Shown here in pieces: positions 27,077 through 36,420 of a DNA stretch of 64,000 nt (positions are counted from its first letter, which is position 1; each line of letters begins with the position of its first letter). Origin of the DNA: Gammaproteobacteria bacterium. GTDB taxonomy: Bacteria; Pseudomonadota; Gammaproteobacteria; Ga0077536. The notes beneath the pieces were generated by a model that did not search any database, was not told the DNA's origin, and was given only the letters and a program-made list of their open reading frames with translations. The translations under genes were made by a program, and so were the position numbers. Where the stretch lies: positions 1 to 64,000 of the forward strand of contig JACQWY010000003.1 of NCBI GenBank assembly GCA_016209015.1. Direction: 5' to 3'.

Positions 27077-27382
27077 GGCTTCGCAGGTACGCCCGAACCT
27101 GCCCGAACCCGAAGAATGGTCAGCGGTCCCTCGAGAACGACCTTCGAATACGCGATCGATGCGCATCCTTCGTCGACACATATAAACGCGTCACCCGCGA
27201 TCGCCCCACGTCCCGCCATGGAGCGCTCCCGCCCGCCACCGCCCCGTCATGGGTCGATAACCGTTCGTAAGCTATACTCGCGCCCCAAGTTTATGGCACC
27301 GCACTTGCTTGACGGCCTCATGATTCGCCACGGGCCGCGGCTTCGACGGATCGCGCCATAACGCCAGCCAGACGAGGTATCC

Positions 27383-28414
27383 ATGTCCGACCCGACTACT
27401 CCGATCCCCTGCACGCTCATTCGCGGCGACGGGATCGGGCCCGAGATCGTCGATGCAACACTGCAGGTGCTCGATGCCCTGAATGCGCCCTTCGCCTGGC
27501 AGGAACATCCCGCCGGCCTCGAAGCAATCAAGACATGCGGCGACCCGTTGCCGCAGGAAACGCTCGAGGCGATGCGGACCACCGGGCTCGCGCTCAAGGC
27601 GCCGCTCACGACGCCCGTCGGCGGCGGCTTCCGCTCGGTGAACGTGCGACTGCGCGAGGAGCTGAAGCTGTTCGCGAACGTGCGGCCGGGCCTCTCGATG
27701 CTGCCGGACTGGAAGTTCCAGGACGTCGACATCGTGCTCATCCGCGAGAACACCGGCGGCTTCTACGTCGGCGTCGAGCACTTCATCCCGGTCGGCGACG
27801 ATCCGCGCGCGGTCGCGGAAGCCTCGGGCTTCATGACGCGCGAGGGCTGCCGCCGCCTCGCGCGCTTCGCGTTCGAATACACCCTCGCCGCGAACCGCAG
27901 GAAGATCACCGTCGTCCACAAGGCGAACATCCTGAAGATGCTCACGGGCCTCTTCCTCGAGGCGGTGCAGGAAGTCGGCCGCGAATACGAAGGCCGCGTG
28001 GTGCTCGAGGATCGCATCGTCGACGCCTGCGCGATGCAGCTTGTGCTGAACCCGAGCCAGTTCGACGTGATGCTCACGCCGAACATGTTCGGCGACATCC
28101 TCTCCGACGAAATCGCCGGCATCATCGGTGGCCTCGGGCTCGCGCCGGGCGGCAACATCGGCGAGCGCGCCGCGATGTTCGAAGCCGTGCACGGCTCGGC
28201 GCCCGACATCGCGGGCCAGGGCAAGGCGAATCCGACCGCGATCATGCTCGCGGCGGCGATGATGATGGAGCACTGCAGTCTGCACGCGATGGCGAAGCGG
28301 CTGCGCGCGGCGATCCATCTCACGCTCCAGGACAAGCGCACGCGCACGGGGGATCTCGGCGGTCCGCTGAACACCGCCGGCTTCGCGAAAGCAGTCGTCG
28401 CGAATCTCGCCTGA
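27383..28414 (+). CDS. Isocitrate dehydrogenase (NAD-type)
   Basis: A 343-residue isocitrate/isopropylmalate dehydrogenase family enzyme. RSVNVRLREELKLFANVRP has the Ser-x-Asn substrate-binding motif of isocitrate dehydrogenases, IRENTGGFYVGVEH and VVHKANILKM are the substrate and Lys motifs, and NMFGDILSDEIAGIIGGLG and EAVHGSAPDIAGQGKANP close the cofactor site. The short length and motifs fit the NAD-dependent (IDH3-like) branch of the TCA cycle; homoisocitrate or tartrate dehydrogenase is less likely. ATG at 27383 follows GAGGT. dgkA starts 9 bp after the stop. Confidence 0.9.
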   Translation: MSDPTTPIPCTLIRGDGIGPEIVDATLQVLDALNAPFAWQEHPAGLEAIKTCGDPLPQETLEAMRTTGLALKAPLTTPVGGGFRSVNVRLREELKLFANVRPGLSMLPDWKFQDVDIVLIRENTGGFYVGVEHFIPVGDDPRAVAEASGFMTREGCRRLARFAFEYTLAANRRKITVVHKANILKMLTGLFLEAVQEVGREYEGRVVLEDRIVDACAMQLVLNPSQFDVMLTPNMFGDILSDEIAGIIGGLGLAPGGNIGERAAMFEAVHGSAPDIAGQGKANPTAIMLAAAMMMEHCSLHAMAKRLRAAIHLTLQDKRTRTGDLGGPLNTAGFAKAVVANLA

Positions 28415-28423
28415 GGCGCGCGG

Positions 28424-28792
28424 GTGGCGGGCAAGGTCACGGGGCTCCGGCGGCTCGTCAACGCGACCGGCTATTCGCTGGCCGGTCTGCGCGCGGCCTG
28501 GCGTCACGAAGCCGCGTTCCGCCAGGAAACGATGCTGCTCGTCGTGCTGCTGCCGGCCGCGTTCTGGCTCGGCCGCGGACCGCTCGACTACGCGCTGCTC
28601 GTCGGCTCCTGTCTCGTCGTGCTCGTCACCGAGCTCCTGAATTCCGCCGTCGAAGCGCTGACGGATCGCGTCGGCGAAGAACACCACGAGCTCTCGGGGC
28701 GCGCGAAGGACCTCGGCTCGGCCGCGGTGTTCGTGAGCCTCGTGCTCGTCGGGGTGGTGTGGGCGGGCGTCGCCGCCGCGCGCTTCCTCTGA
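28424..28792 (+). CDS. dgkA: Diacylglycerol kinase
   Basis: A 122-residue integral membrane kinase that phosphorylates diacylglycerol to phosphatidic acid and recycles lipid in the inner membrane. The signature ELLNSAVEALTDRV followed by HHELSGRAKDLGSAAV contains the catalytic and ATP-binding residues. Three hydrophobic segments lie at about 38-53, 57-75 and 98-117. The start is GTG at 28424. It is probably co-transcribed with the dehydrogenase and converges on the kinase gene 22 bp away. Confidence 0.95.
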   Translation: MAGKVTGLRRLVNATGYSLAGLRAAWRHEAAFRQETMLLVVLLPAAFWLGRGPLDYALLVGSCLVVLVTELLNSAVEALTDRVGEEHHELSGRAKDLGSAAVFVSLVLVGVVWAGVAAARFL

Positions 28793-28813
28793 ATCGCGCG
28801 GCGCGCGCCGCGC

Positions 28814-30094
28814 TCAGTGCAGCGCGCGGGCCAGCGCCTTCGTGGTCTCGCGGAGCCGATCCACGAGCACGGTCTGGAAAGCCTTGTTCATGCGGAGCTG
28901 ACAGGGCAACGACGCCCATTCCTTGAAGTCGCGCTCGACGCGCAGCACCATCGTGTCGCGGTTCGAGGTGACGGTCGCGCTGCGGCCGCCGTTCGCGAGG
29001 TATTCCATCTCCCCGATGCACTCCCCGGCCTCGAGGTCCTTGAGGCGCACGTTGTTGATCGTGATCGAGACCGAGCCGTCGGCCAGCACGTAGAACGCGC
29101 GCTCCTTGTCGCCTTCCGAGAAGATCGTCGTGCCCGCCGGCATGCGCCGCCAGGTCGCGACCTTCATGACCTCTTTCAGCTCGCCCTTGGAGAAGCCCGC
29201 GAAGAACGCGAGCTCGCTCATGCGCATCACTTTCTCCTCGTCGGTGAGCGCGATGGGCTGGTTCTTCATGCCCTCGACGAGCGCATCGATGTCGGCGACG
29301 AGCTCGGCGCCCGTCTTGTAGCGCCGGTGCAGCTCCTTCTCGAGCATCTTCTTGACGATGCGCGAGAGCTGCTCGGGCAGATCCGGTCGCAGCTCGTGCA
29401 CCGGTGGGGGATCCTCGTTGCAGACCTTGTGGATGAGCCCGGTCAGGCCCTTCGCCGCGAACGGCGGCGCGCCGACCAGCATCTCGTAGAGCACCGAGCC
29501 GAGCGAGAAGAGATCCGACTGCGGCGTGATCTCCTGATCGCGGGCCTGCTCCGGCGACATGTAGAGCGGCGATCCGAACCAGCCGACGATCTGCGTCTGG
29601 TCGACGCCGATGCGCCGCGCGATGCCGAAATCGCCGATCTTCGCCACGCCGTCTTTCGTCAGCATGATGTTCGCGGGCTTGATGTCCCGATGCAGCACGC
29701 CGTTCCTGTGGGCGTAATCGAGCGCGTCGGCGGCCTGGCGGATGATCCGCAGCACCGTCGGCAGCGGCAGCAGCGTATCGGTCTTGCAGTAGTTGCGGAG
29801 CGTGTCGCCGCCGGCGATGTACTCCATCACCATGTACGGCTGACCGTCCTCCTCGCCCGCCTCGTAGACCTTGAGGATGTTCGGGTGATCGAGCCGGCCC
29901 GCGGAGCGCGCCTCGTTGATGAACATGCGCCGGGCCATCCCCTCGCCGTTGTCGCTGTCCGCGTTCGTGGCCAGCTTGATGGCGACCGGACGATCCACAT
30001 AGGCGTCGTGGCCGCGATAGACGACGCCCATGGCGCCCTTGCCGAGTACGTCTACGACGTCGTACTTGCCGATTTTTTCGGGGTCCCTGCTCAT
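28814..30094 (-). CDS. Serine/threonine protein kinase with cyclic-nucleotide-binding domain
   Basis: A 426-residue soluble protein. The Hanks-type kinase domain (about 8-270) has the glycine loop LGKGAMGVVYRG, Lys in PVAIKLATN, catalytic loop LHRDIKPANIM and IGDFGIA, all intact. A cyclic-nucleotide-binding domain follows (about 310-420), with ATIFSEG-like entry TTIFSEGDKERAFYVLADGS and AGECIGEMEYLANGGRSATV at the phosphate-binding cassette. It should phosphorylate proteins in response to a nucleotide. No membrane segment or PASTA repeat is present. It lies 64 bp downstream of the PilZ-DUF1631 gene and is probably in its operon. Confidence 0.93.
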   Translation of the reverse strand: MSRDPEKIGKYDVVDVLGKGAMGVVYRGHDAYVDRPVAIKLATNADSDNGEGMARRMFINEARSAGRLDHPNILKVYEAGEEDGQPYMVMEYIAGGDTLRNYCKTDTLLPLPTVLRIIRQAADALDYAHRNGVLHRDIKPANIMLTKDGVAKIGDFGIARRIGVDQTQIVGWFGSPLYMSPEQARDQEITPQSDLFSLGSVLYEMLVGAPPFAAKGLTGLIHKVCNEDPPPVHELRPDLPEQLSRIVKKMLEKELHRRYKTGAELVADIDALVEGMKNQPIALTDEEKVMRMSELAFFAGFSKGELKEVMKVATWRRMPAGTTIFSEGDKERAFYVLADGSVSITINNVRLKDLEAGECIGEMEYLANGGRSATVTSNRDTMVLRVERDFKEWASLPCQLRMNKAFQTVLVDRLRETTKALARALH

Positions 30095-30158
30095 GGGGAA
30101 ACAGTGTCTCTCGCGATCGCGCCCGAAGCAAGCCGGCCCGTGCGGGGCCGCGCGGTGC

Positions 30159-33100
30159 TCACGCCGCGACGCGCGTGGTGCGGCTGATGTCGTGGAGGAA
30201 ATCGACACCGATTTCGCGCAGCGTCTCCGCGAGATCGGCGTCCGGACTCTGCTTCGCGATCGTGCGCTTGCCCATGAAGTGCACGAGCTCGTTGATCGAT
30301 TTCGCCATCGCGAAGTCCTTCGCGTTCTGGCGCGCGTCGAGCACGTAGGCAGTCTGGATCGTCACGAAGTCGACCGCGAGCTCCTTCACGTACTCGTAGT
30401 TGTGGTGACCGCTGCCGAACTCGTCGAGGACGAAGCGGCAGCCGAATTCGCGCAGCGTGTTGATGAGCTCGGAAGTCTCCGCGAGCTTCGCGACCGCGTC
30501 GCGGTCGGCGATCGAGAAGCAGATCTTCGCGGGCGGCACCGGGGTCTCCATGAGCTGATCCATGATCAGCGTGACGAGCCCCTCGTTGTCGATCGAGGCG
30601 CGCGAGAGCGGGATGATCACCGCGGCGAGGGTTTCGAGATCGTCGTCGTGGGCGGCCATCCAGGCGAGCGTGCGCCTGACGATCCAGACGTCGACCTCGA
30701 ACGCGAACTCGGAGCTGCTCGAGGCCTGGCTGAACAGCGACGGCGGCACGAGCCTGCCGTTGCGATCCTCGGCGCTGACCACGATGTGCGCGGCCGGCGG
30801 ACCGTCGCCGCCGATCGGGCGCACTTCCTGGCACAGCAGCACGAGACGATCGCGCTGCAGCGCCTTGCCGACGTAGCTCACCATCTGCTCGAGGTGCTTG
30901 CGGTGCTCGTTCTCGCTGCCGGCGACGTAGATCGGTTTGTCGGGCGTCGCCCGCGCGGCGTTGCACGCTTCCGCGACCGTGGCGAGGAGCTGATCGGACT
31001 TCGCGAGATCGTCCTTCACTTCCGTCAGGCCGACCGCGAGCTTCGGCACCGCGACCTCGCCATGGCAATCGATTTCGAGCTTGCCGAGCGCCTCGAGCGA
31101 GGTATGCACGGCCTTGTAGGCGTTCTGCAATCCGCCCTTGTCCCAGTAGATGCCGATGTCGCCGCCGCCGAGGCGGCCGAGCAGCACCGGGCGGCCCTTG
31201 AACTTGCCCGTCAGCACCTCGGCGACGCGGCGGATCATCTCGTCGCCGCTCTCCACGCCGTGCTTGTCGTTCAGGGCCTTGAGATTCTCGATCGAGAGCT
31301 GCGCGAGCACCGCGACGACATCCTTCTGCGACGCATCGGGCAGGCGCTGCTCCAGCATCTGCAGGAAGGTCTTGCGATTCAGGAGGCCCGTCAGCGGATC
31401 GTGCGTCGCCTGCTCCTCGACCTGCTCGTGGATCTTGTTGACGATGCCGAACAGCGCGCGGTCGACCGCACCGTCCTCCGTCGTCTCGTTGACCTGCTTC
31501 AGCACGCCGCGGCGCAGGTACATCGCGACCTGCTGCAGCGTCAGCGTCGAGGCCTTCTTGCCCTTCTCGTCGCTGAAGACGTAGGGATTGAAGTCCTCGC
31601 CGATCCAGACCAGCGTGACCGGATAGGCATGCGGTCCGTTCGCGTTCATGAGGAAGCGATCGCCGACCTGCAGCGCCTTCGAACGGTTCAGCCAGCGCGA
31701 CCACTCGGCGGGGAGCGCGGCTCCCGGCCCGGTGATTTCGCCGGGCGCATGACCGGACTTCTCGCGCCGGTCGCGGAGCACGCGCTGCTGCTCTTCGCAG
31801 CCGTTCACGATCTGGGCAATGTTCTGATCGTAGGCCGAGCGCTGCTCCTTCAGGATCCCGTCGAGCTCGGCGAGCACGGGCTCAAAGACCGACAGATCGC
31901 GCTGGTAGCTCTGGTTCACCTGGTTGATCAGGGTCTGCACGCGTTCCGCGTCCTGCCTGGGATCCGCGCCGAGGTTCTCGCGCAGCAGCGAGACCCGGTT
32001 CAGCAATTGACGGACCGGATGATGCGTGGATTCGAAGAAGTTCGGATCGATGAGCGCGGTCTTGTGGACCGCACCCTGCAGGCGCTTCAACTGCGCCTTC
32101 GCGAAATTCGTGACCTGCGAGTCGTGCAGGAGGGCTTCGAGCAGGTTCACGATGATCTCGAGCGCATCGCTCTCGGCCTGACCGATCTGTCGCGGCTCGT
32201 CGCCGGCGCGCGTCAGCGCATCGACGAGACGTTGCTTCACGCTCCCGACGTCGTAGAAGACCGGATCCTGCGCCTCCGCGAGCGACCGCTGCAGATCGTA
32301 GAGCCCGTCGACGAGCTGGGCAGGCGAGTAATGAGCGACGGGGCCGGACACCGGCACGCCCGACGCGCCTCCGGCAACTCCCGCACCGCCGGCCGCGACC
32401 GTGCCCCCGGCTCCCGCGTACTCGGGCGCGAGCTGGCGGCGGAGCGCGAGCTGGGCCTGAGCCGTCGAGTAGGCCTGCATGAGACTCGGCACGGCACGGA
32501 CCGCCGGCCCGAATCCGAAGCCGCCGAAGCTCGCATCGAAACCGACCGCGCCCGGCAGCAGGCTCGCGGCCCCGACCACGCCTGGGGGCATGCCCGCATT
32601 CACCATACCCGGCGGCATTCCGGCACCGACGACGGCCGGTCCCGGCATCGCGGGCGCGACGGCACCCGGCGGCAGTCCGCCTTCCGGATACATGGGCGCG
32701 GCGGCGCCGACGTTGAGCGAGGGGAACGACGGAAACGCCGGCACGACGGCCCCGGCAGGCGGATAACCGAAGACCGGCGCGGGGCCGCCCGGCGGCGGCG
32801 GAAAGCCCGACATCGTCCCCGGCGGCAGCGCCTCCGGCATGCCGCCGGGATAGGCCGGCGGCGGCGGCGGTACATAGCCGCCCGCATAGCCCGGCGGCGG
32901 CCCGCCGTATCCCGTCGGCGCGGGCGGCGGTGCGCCGTAACCGGACAGCGGATCGGACGGTCCGGCGGCGGCGTCCGTCGGGCTGACCGGCGGCGCCGTC
33001 CGGCTGTGATCCGAGCGCGGTGGGCGCACGAAGCCCGGCTTGTCGCGTTCGATCGTCGGCAGGATGCCGTTCGCGACGAGGAAGTGATTCGTTTCGTCGT

Positions 33101-34085
33101 AGAGGCGCGCGAGCGCCGGCTCGACCATGCGGCGCAGCGCGCCATAGATCAGATCGGCGGCTTCGCGCTCGACCTGCATGCCCTTGAGCGACTCGGCGAA
33201 GACGTTGCAGACGACGGTCGGCCCGAGCGGGTTCGAGCTCTCGTCGACCTCGCGGTTCGCGAGCTTCGAGAAGCGTTTGTTGAGCTCGAAGAGCGGATCC
33301 TTGAGCCGCGGCTCGATTTCCCGGATCACTTCCGAGACCGTCAGGAATTCCTCGAACTCGTCCTTGTCGACGAGGCTCAGGCTCGTCAACGCGACGAGCG
33401 CCTGACCCTGCTCTTTCGGTGTCGAGGGATCGTTCAGGATCGATACGCCGGTGACGAGCTGGGGCGGGATGTTGCCCTTGATGAGCTCGGCGCGCTTGCG
33501 CAGTTCGCCCTGAGCGTCGTTGAACCTCGCCTGTTCGCGGTTCGTCTTCGCATCGCGCGCGGCGAGGAACAGCGCATCCATCGCCATGCGCACGAATTCG
33601 CTCGCCATGTGCAGCGCGTGCCGCGAGACGAGCTCGGTCAGCGAGGGCAGGACGAGCGCGAACTCCGGAGCGAACGTGTGCTTCTCGGCGGGTTTCGACG
33701 GCGTGCTGCCGTCGGCCGCGGGCTCCGGCTCGGCGGGCGCGGGTCCGGCGAGACTCTGCAGGAGGCCGATGATCTGCGGATCGGGATTGTCGAACTGTAC
33801 GCCGACACCCGGGCCGACGACGCGGCAGACGAGCAGCGAGAGCTGGTGCTCCTGGCGCTCGCCGTCGACCATCAGCGCGAAATACAGCGTGGCCGTCATC
33901 TGCGGGCTGACGAGCTTCAATTGCAGGGGTTTGAGCGCGATGAACATGCCGGCGACGCAGAAGTCCCGGACGCTGCACATGATGGGCGGCCGACCCGCGA
34001 ACGACACGAGCGCATCCAGCTTGATCGGGATGCGCGCATAGCGTCTGCGTTCCGCCCCGGAAGGTGTGGAATCTGGTCCGCTCAC
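30159..34085 (-). CDS. PilZ-DUF1631 protein with degenerate GGDEF and EAL domains
   Basis: A very large protein (about 1308 residues from GTG at 34085; the frame stays open to 34310, so the start is uncertain). A PilZ-like N-terminus begins ERRRYARIPIKLDALV. The DUF1631-type helical region follows, interrupted by a Pro/Gly/Ala-rich linker (about residues 362-578). The GGDEF-like domain has GRLGGGDIGIYW where GGDEF should be. The EAL-like domain has CQEVRPI for EAL and LDEFGSGHHNYEYV for DDFGTG. Both catalytic motifs are degenerate, so it probably binds c-di-GMP or a partner rather than turning it over. The kinase gene follows directly. Confidence 0.88.
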   Translation of the reverse strand: MSGPDSTPSGAERRRYARIPIKLDALVSFAGRPPIMCSVRDFCVAGMFIALKPLQLKLVSPQMTATLYFALMVDGERQEHQLSLLVCRVVGPGVGVQFDNPDPQIIGLLQSLAGPAPAEPEPAADGSTPSKPAEKHTFAPEFALVLPSLTELVSRHALHMASEFVRMAMDALFLAARDAKTNREQARFNDAQGELRKRAELIKGNIPPQLVTGVSILNDPSTPKEQGQALVALTSLSLVDKDEFEEFLTVSEVIREIEPRLKDPLFELNKRFSKLANREVDESSNPLGPTVVCNVFAESLKGMQVEREAADLIYGALRRMVEPALARLYDETNHFLVANGILPTIERDKPGFVRPPRSDHSRTAPPVSPTDAAAGPSDPLSGYGAPPPAPTGYGGPPPGYAGGYVPPPPPAYPGGMPEALPPGTMSGFPPPPGGPAPVFGYPPAGAVVPAFPSFPSLNVGAAAPMYPEGGLPPGAVAPAMPGPAVVGAGMPPGMVNAGMPPGVVGAASLLPGAVGFDASFGGFGFGPAVRAVPSLMQAYSTAQAQLALRRQLAPEYAGAGGTVAAGGAGVAGGASGVPVSGPVAHYSPAQLVDGLYDLQRSLAEAQDPVFYDVGSVKQRLVDALTRAGDEPRQIGQAESDALEIIVNLLEALLHDSQVTNFAKAQLKRLQGAVHKTALIDPNFFESTHHPVRQLLNRVSLLRENLGADPRQDAERVQTLINQVNQSYQRDLSVFEPVLAELDGILKEQRSAYDQNIAQIVNGCEEQQRVLRDRREKSGHAPGEITGPGAALPAEWSRWLNRSKALQVGDRFLMNANGPHAYPVTLVWIGEDFNPYVFSDEKGKKASTLTLQQVAMYLRRGVLKQVNETTEDGAVDRALFGIVNKIHEQVEEQATHDPLTGLLNRKTFLQMLEQRLPDASQKDVVAVLAQLSIENLKALNDKHGVESGDEMIRRVAEVLTGKFKGRPVLLGRLGGGDIGIYWDKGGLQNAYKAVHTSLEALGKLEIDCHGEVAVPKLAVGLTEVKDDLAKSDQLLATVAEACNAARATPDKPIYVAGSENEHRKHLEQMVSYVGKALQRDRLVLLCQEVRPIGGDGPPAAHIVVSAEDRNGRLVPPSLFSQASSSSEFAFEVDVWIVRRTLAWMAAHDDDLETLAAVIIPLSRASIDNEGLVTLIMDQLMETPVPPAKICFSIADRDAVAKLAETSELINTLREFGCRFVLDEFGSGHHNYEYVKELAVDFVTIQTAYVLDARQNAKDFAMAKSINELVHFMGKRTIAKQSPDADLAETLREIGVDFLHDISRTTRVAA

Positions 34086-34441
34086 GTCGCTGTCTGTTCG
34101 CTCACCGTCATTGTTCTGTTCGGGGCAGGCTGGCGCCGGGCTCAGCCGGATCCCGCTACGCCAGGGCAGGTGGGGCCTGGACGTGCGCATCGAAATCGGG
34201 ATACTCGCGAACGCGACCCGCGCGCTGGGGTGGCGCCCGCCTTCCTTGCTTTGCCGCATTGTAGCATCGGCTCGCGGCTTTGGCGGCGCGCGAAATGCAA
34301 GAAATTCCACGCCCGTTCAGCGCCCTGCGCGAGCGCGGCGCGGCGCCCCGGCGCATCCCAATCCGCCGCGCCTGTGCGACAATGCCGCGGGCTTCCCGCG
34401 AGCCCGATCCACTGACCACGAGCCCCGACGCCGCAATCGAT

Positions 34442-36127
34442 ATGGACAAAGACACGACAGCGCCACGCCCGACGAATTTCATCCGGAACATCATCGACGA
34501 GGACCTCGCCAGCGGTAAGAACGGGACCCGGGTCGCGACCCGCTTCCCGCCCGAGCCGAACGGCTACCTCCACGTCGGCCATGCGAAATCCATCTGCCTG
34601 AACTTCGGCATCGCCCGCGATTACGGCGGGACCTGCAATCTGCGCATGGACGACACGAATCCGGAGAAGGAGAGCGAGGAGTACATGCAGTCCATCGAGG
34701 AGGACGTGCGCTGGCTCGGCTTCAGCTGGGACGATCGCTACTACCACGCCTCCGATTACTTCGATGCGCTCCACGGCTACGCCGTCGACCTCATCAAACA
34801 AGGCAAGGCCTACGTCGACGGCCTGAGCCCGGAGGAGATCCGCGCCCACCGTGGCACACTGACCGAGCCCGGCCGCGACAGCCCCTATCGCGACCGTTCG
34901 ATCGAGGAGAACCTCGCGATGTTCGAGCGCATGCGGGCCGGCGAATTCGCGGACGGCGAATACGTGCTGCGCGCGAAGATCGACATGTCCTCGCCGAACA
35001 TCAACCTGCGCGACCCGACGATCTACCGCATCCGCAAGACCGCCCACCACCGCACCGGCGCGAAGTGGAACATCTACCCGATGTACGACTACACGCACTG
35101 CATCTCCGACGCGCTGGAAGGCATCACGCACTCGATCTGCACGCTCGAGTTCGAGGATCACCGCCCGCTCTACGACTGGGTGCTCGACCAGCTCGACGTG
35201 CCCTGCCATCCGCAGCAGATCGAGTTCGCGCGCCTGGAGCTGAATTACACGATCACGAGCAAGCGCAAGCTGCACGCGCTCGTCCACGAAGGCCTGGTCG
35301 CCGGCTGGGACGATCCGCGCCTGCCGACGCTCAAGGGCATGCGCCGCCGCGGCTATCCGCCGGCGGCGCTGCGCGATTTCGCCGATCGCGTCGGCGTGAC
35401 GAAGAAGCAGACCGTCATCGACATGGGCGTGCTCGAGAACTGCGTGCGCGAAGAGCTCGACCGCAGCGCGCCCCGCGCGATGGCCGTGCTCGATCCCGTG
35501 AAGCTCGTGATCGAGAACTACCCGGCAGGACAGCGCGAAGATCTCGCCGCCGCGAATCATCCGAAGGACGAGAGCATGGGCACGCGCGCCGTGCCGTTCG
35601 GCCGCGAGATCTGGATCGAGCGCGAAGACTTCATGGAAGACCCGCCGAAGAAATTCTTCCGCCTCGCGCCCGGCCGCGAAGTGCGCCTGCGCTACGCCTA
35701 CTTCGTGACCTGCACGAGCGTCGTGAAGGATGCGGACGGAAACGTCACCGAAATCCGCTGCACCTACGACCCCGCGACCCGCGGCGGCAACGCCCCGGAC
35801 GGCCGCCCGGTGAAGGGTACGATCCACTGGGTGTCGATCGCCGATGGCGTCGACGCCGAAGTCAGGCTCTACGATCGCCTGTTCAACGTGCCGGATCCCG
35901 GCGCGCGCGAAGACTTCCGCGAACTGCTGAATCCGGACTCGAAACGCGTGATCCCGAATGCGAAGCTCGAGCCCGCGCTCGGCCGCGCCGCGCCGGGCCA
36001 GGTGTTCCAGTTCGAACGCACGGGCTATTTCTGCGCCGACAGTGTGGAGACGAAACCGGGCACGCCCGTGTTCAACAGGACCGCCACGCTGCGCGATACC
36101 TGGAGCAAGGTCGCGCAGGGCGATTGA
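34442..36127 (+). CDS. glnS: Glutaminyl-tRNA synthetase
   Basis: A 561-residue class I aminoacyl-tRNA synthetase that charges tRNA-Gln with glutamine. It has the HIGH-type motif [15 protein letters not shown] and the KMSKS-type TITSKRKL, and conserved GlnRS segments such as MDDTNPEKE and [18 protein letters not shown] distinguish it from GluRS. The C-terminal anticodon-binding beta-barrels are complete. ATG at 34442 is the natural start; the open frame continues upstream only as noise. It is divergent from the DUF1631 gene and followed by a hairpin and a tRNA gene. Confidence 0.97.
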   Translation: MDKDTTAPRPTNFIRNIIDEDLASGKNGTRVATRFPPEPNGYLHVGHAKSICLNFGIARDYGGTCNLRMDDTNPEKESEEYMQSIEEDVRWLGFSWDDRYYHASDYFDALHGYAVDLIKQGKAYVDGLSPEEIRAHRGTLTEPGRDSPYRDRSIEENLAMFERMRAGEFADGEYVLRAKIDMSSPNINLRDPTIYRIRKTAHHRTGAKWNIYPMYDYTHCISDALEGITHSICTLEFEDHRPLYDWVLDQLDVPCHPQQIEFARLELNYTITSKRKLHALVHEGLVAGWDDPRLPTLKGMRRRGYPPAALRDFADRVGVTKKQTVIDMGVLENCVREELDRSAPRAMAVLDPVKLVIENYPAGQREDLAAANHPKDESMGTRAVPFGREIWIEREDFMEDPPKKFFRLAPGREVRLRYAYFVTCTSVVKDADGNVTEIRCTYDPATRGGNAPDGRPVKGTIHWVSIADGVDAEVRLYDRLFNVPDPGAREDFRELLNPDSKRVIPNAKLEPALGRAAPGQVFQFERTGYFCADSVETKPGTPVFNRTATLRDTWSKVAQGD

Positions 36128-36131
36128 GCAG

Positions 36132-36169
36132 TAACCGCGGCTGATATACCGAAGAGCCGGCCGCGGTTA
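36132..36169 (+). terminator. Hairpin after glnS
   Basis: TAACCGCGGC (36132-36141) pairs perfectly with GCCGCGGTTA (36160-36169) around an 18-base loop, five bases after the glnS stop. There is no U-run, so it may be a weak or Rho-assisted terminator or an mRNA-stabilising stem. Confidence 0.5.
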
Positions 36170-36182
36170 GAATCCCGACCAC

Positions 36183-36257
36183 CTCGCCATAGTTCAACGG
36201 ATAGAATGGGGCCCTCCTAAGGCTCAGATGCAGGTTCGATTCCTGCTGGCGAGGCCA
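36183..36257 (+). tRNA. tRNA-Arg (anticodon CCU)
   Basis: A full cloverleaf can be drawn by hand. The acceptor CTCGCCA pairs with TGGCGAG, the D-stem is GTTC/GAAT, the anticodon loop is CTCCTAA (anticodon CCT) on stem GGGCC/GGCTC, and the T-arm is GCAGG TTCGATT CCTGC. Discriminator G is followed by an encoded CCA. A TTAGAAT box about 10 bases upstream may be its -10. The 3' end is the attachment site of the integrated island immediately downstream. Confidence 0.95.
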
Positions 36258-36258
36258 T
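36245..36258 (+). other. Attachment site attL (tRNA-Arg 3' end)
   Basis: GCTGGCGAGGCCAT, the 3' end of the tRNA including CCA plus one base, recurs identically at 52404-52417. A P4-type integrase gene starts 160 bp to the right. This is the usual layout of an island integrated into a tRNA 3' end. Confidence 0.8.
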
Positions 36259-36420
36259 CACCTCCTCCGCCGGCCTCCGCAGACATCCGTTTTTACCAGA
36301 ATTTCCGCCATAAATCGTGCTCTTATGCTCCGTGGCCCTCCGCGAGCATCCATTGCCAGCCGGGGGCAAGTGGGAGCGGCCTTGGGGGCAACTGGAATTG
36401 CCCCAAGAGGAGTTGTCCCC

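Noticed and set aside
27272-28687. 471-residue minus-strand frame opposite isocitrate dehydrogenase and dgkA
   Set aside because: Antisense to two clear enzymes, with no motif of its own.
30030-34415. 1461-residue open frame on the plus strand
   Set aside because: It lies antisense to the PilZ-DUF1631 gene and the kinase gene, and its translation is Arg/Asp/Leu-rich with no domain. It is a by-product of GC-rich codon use.
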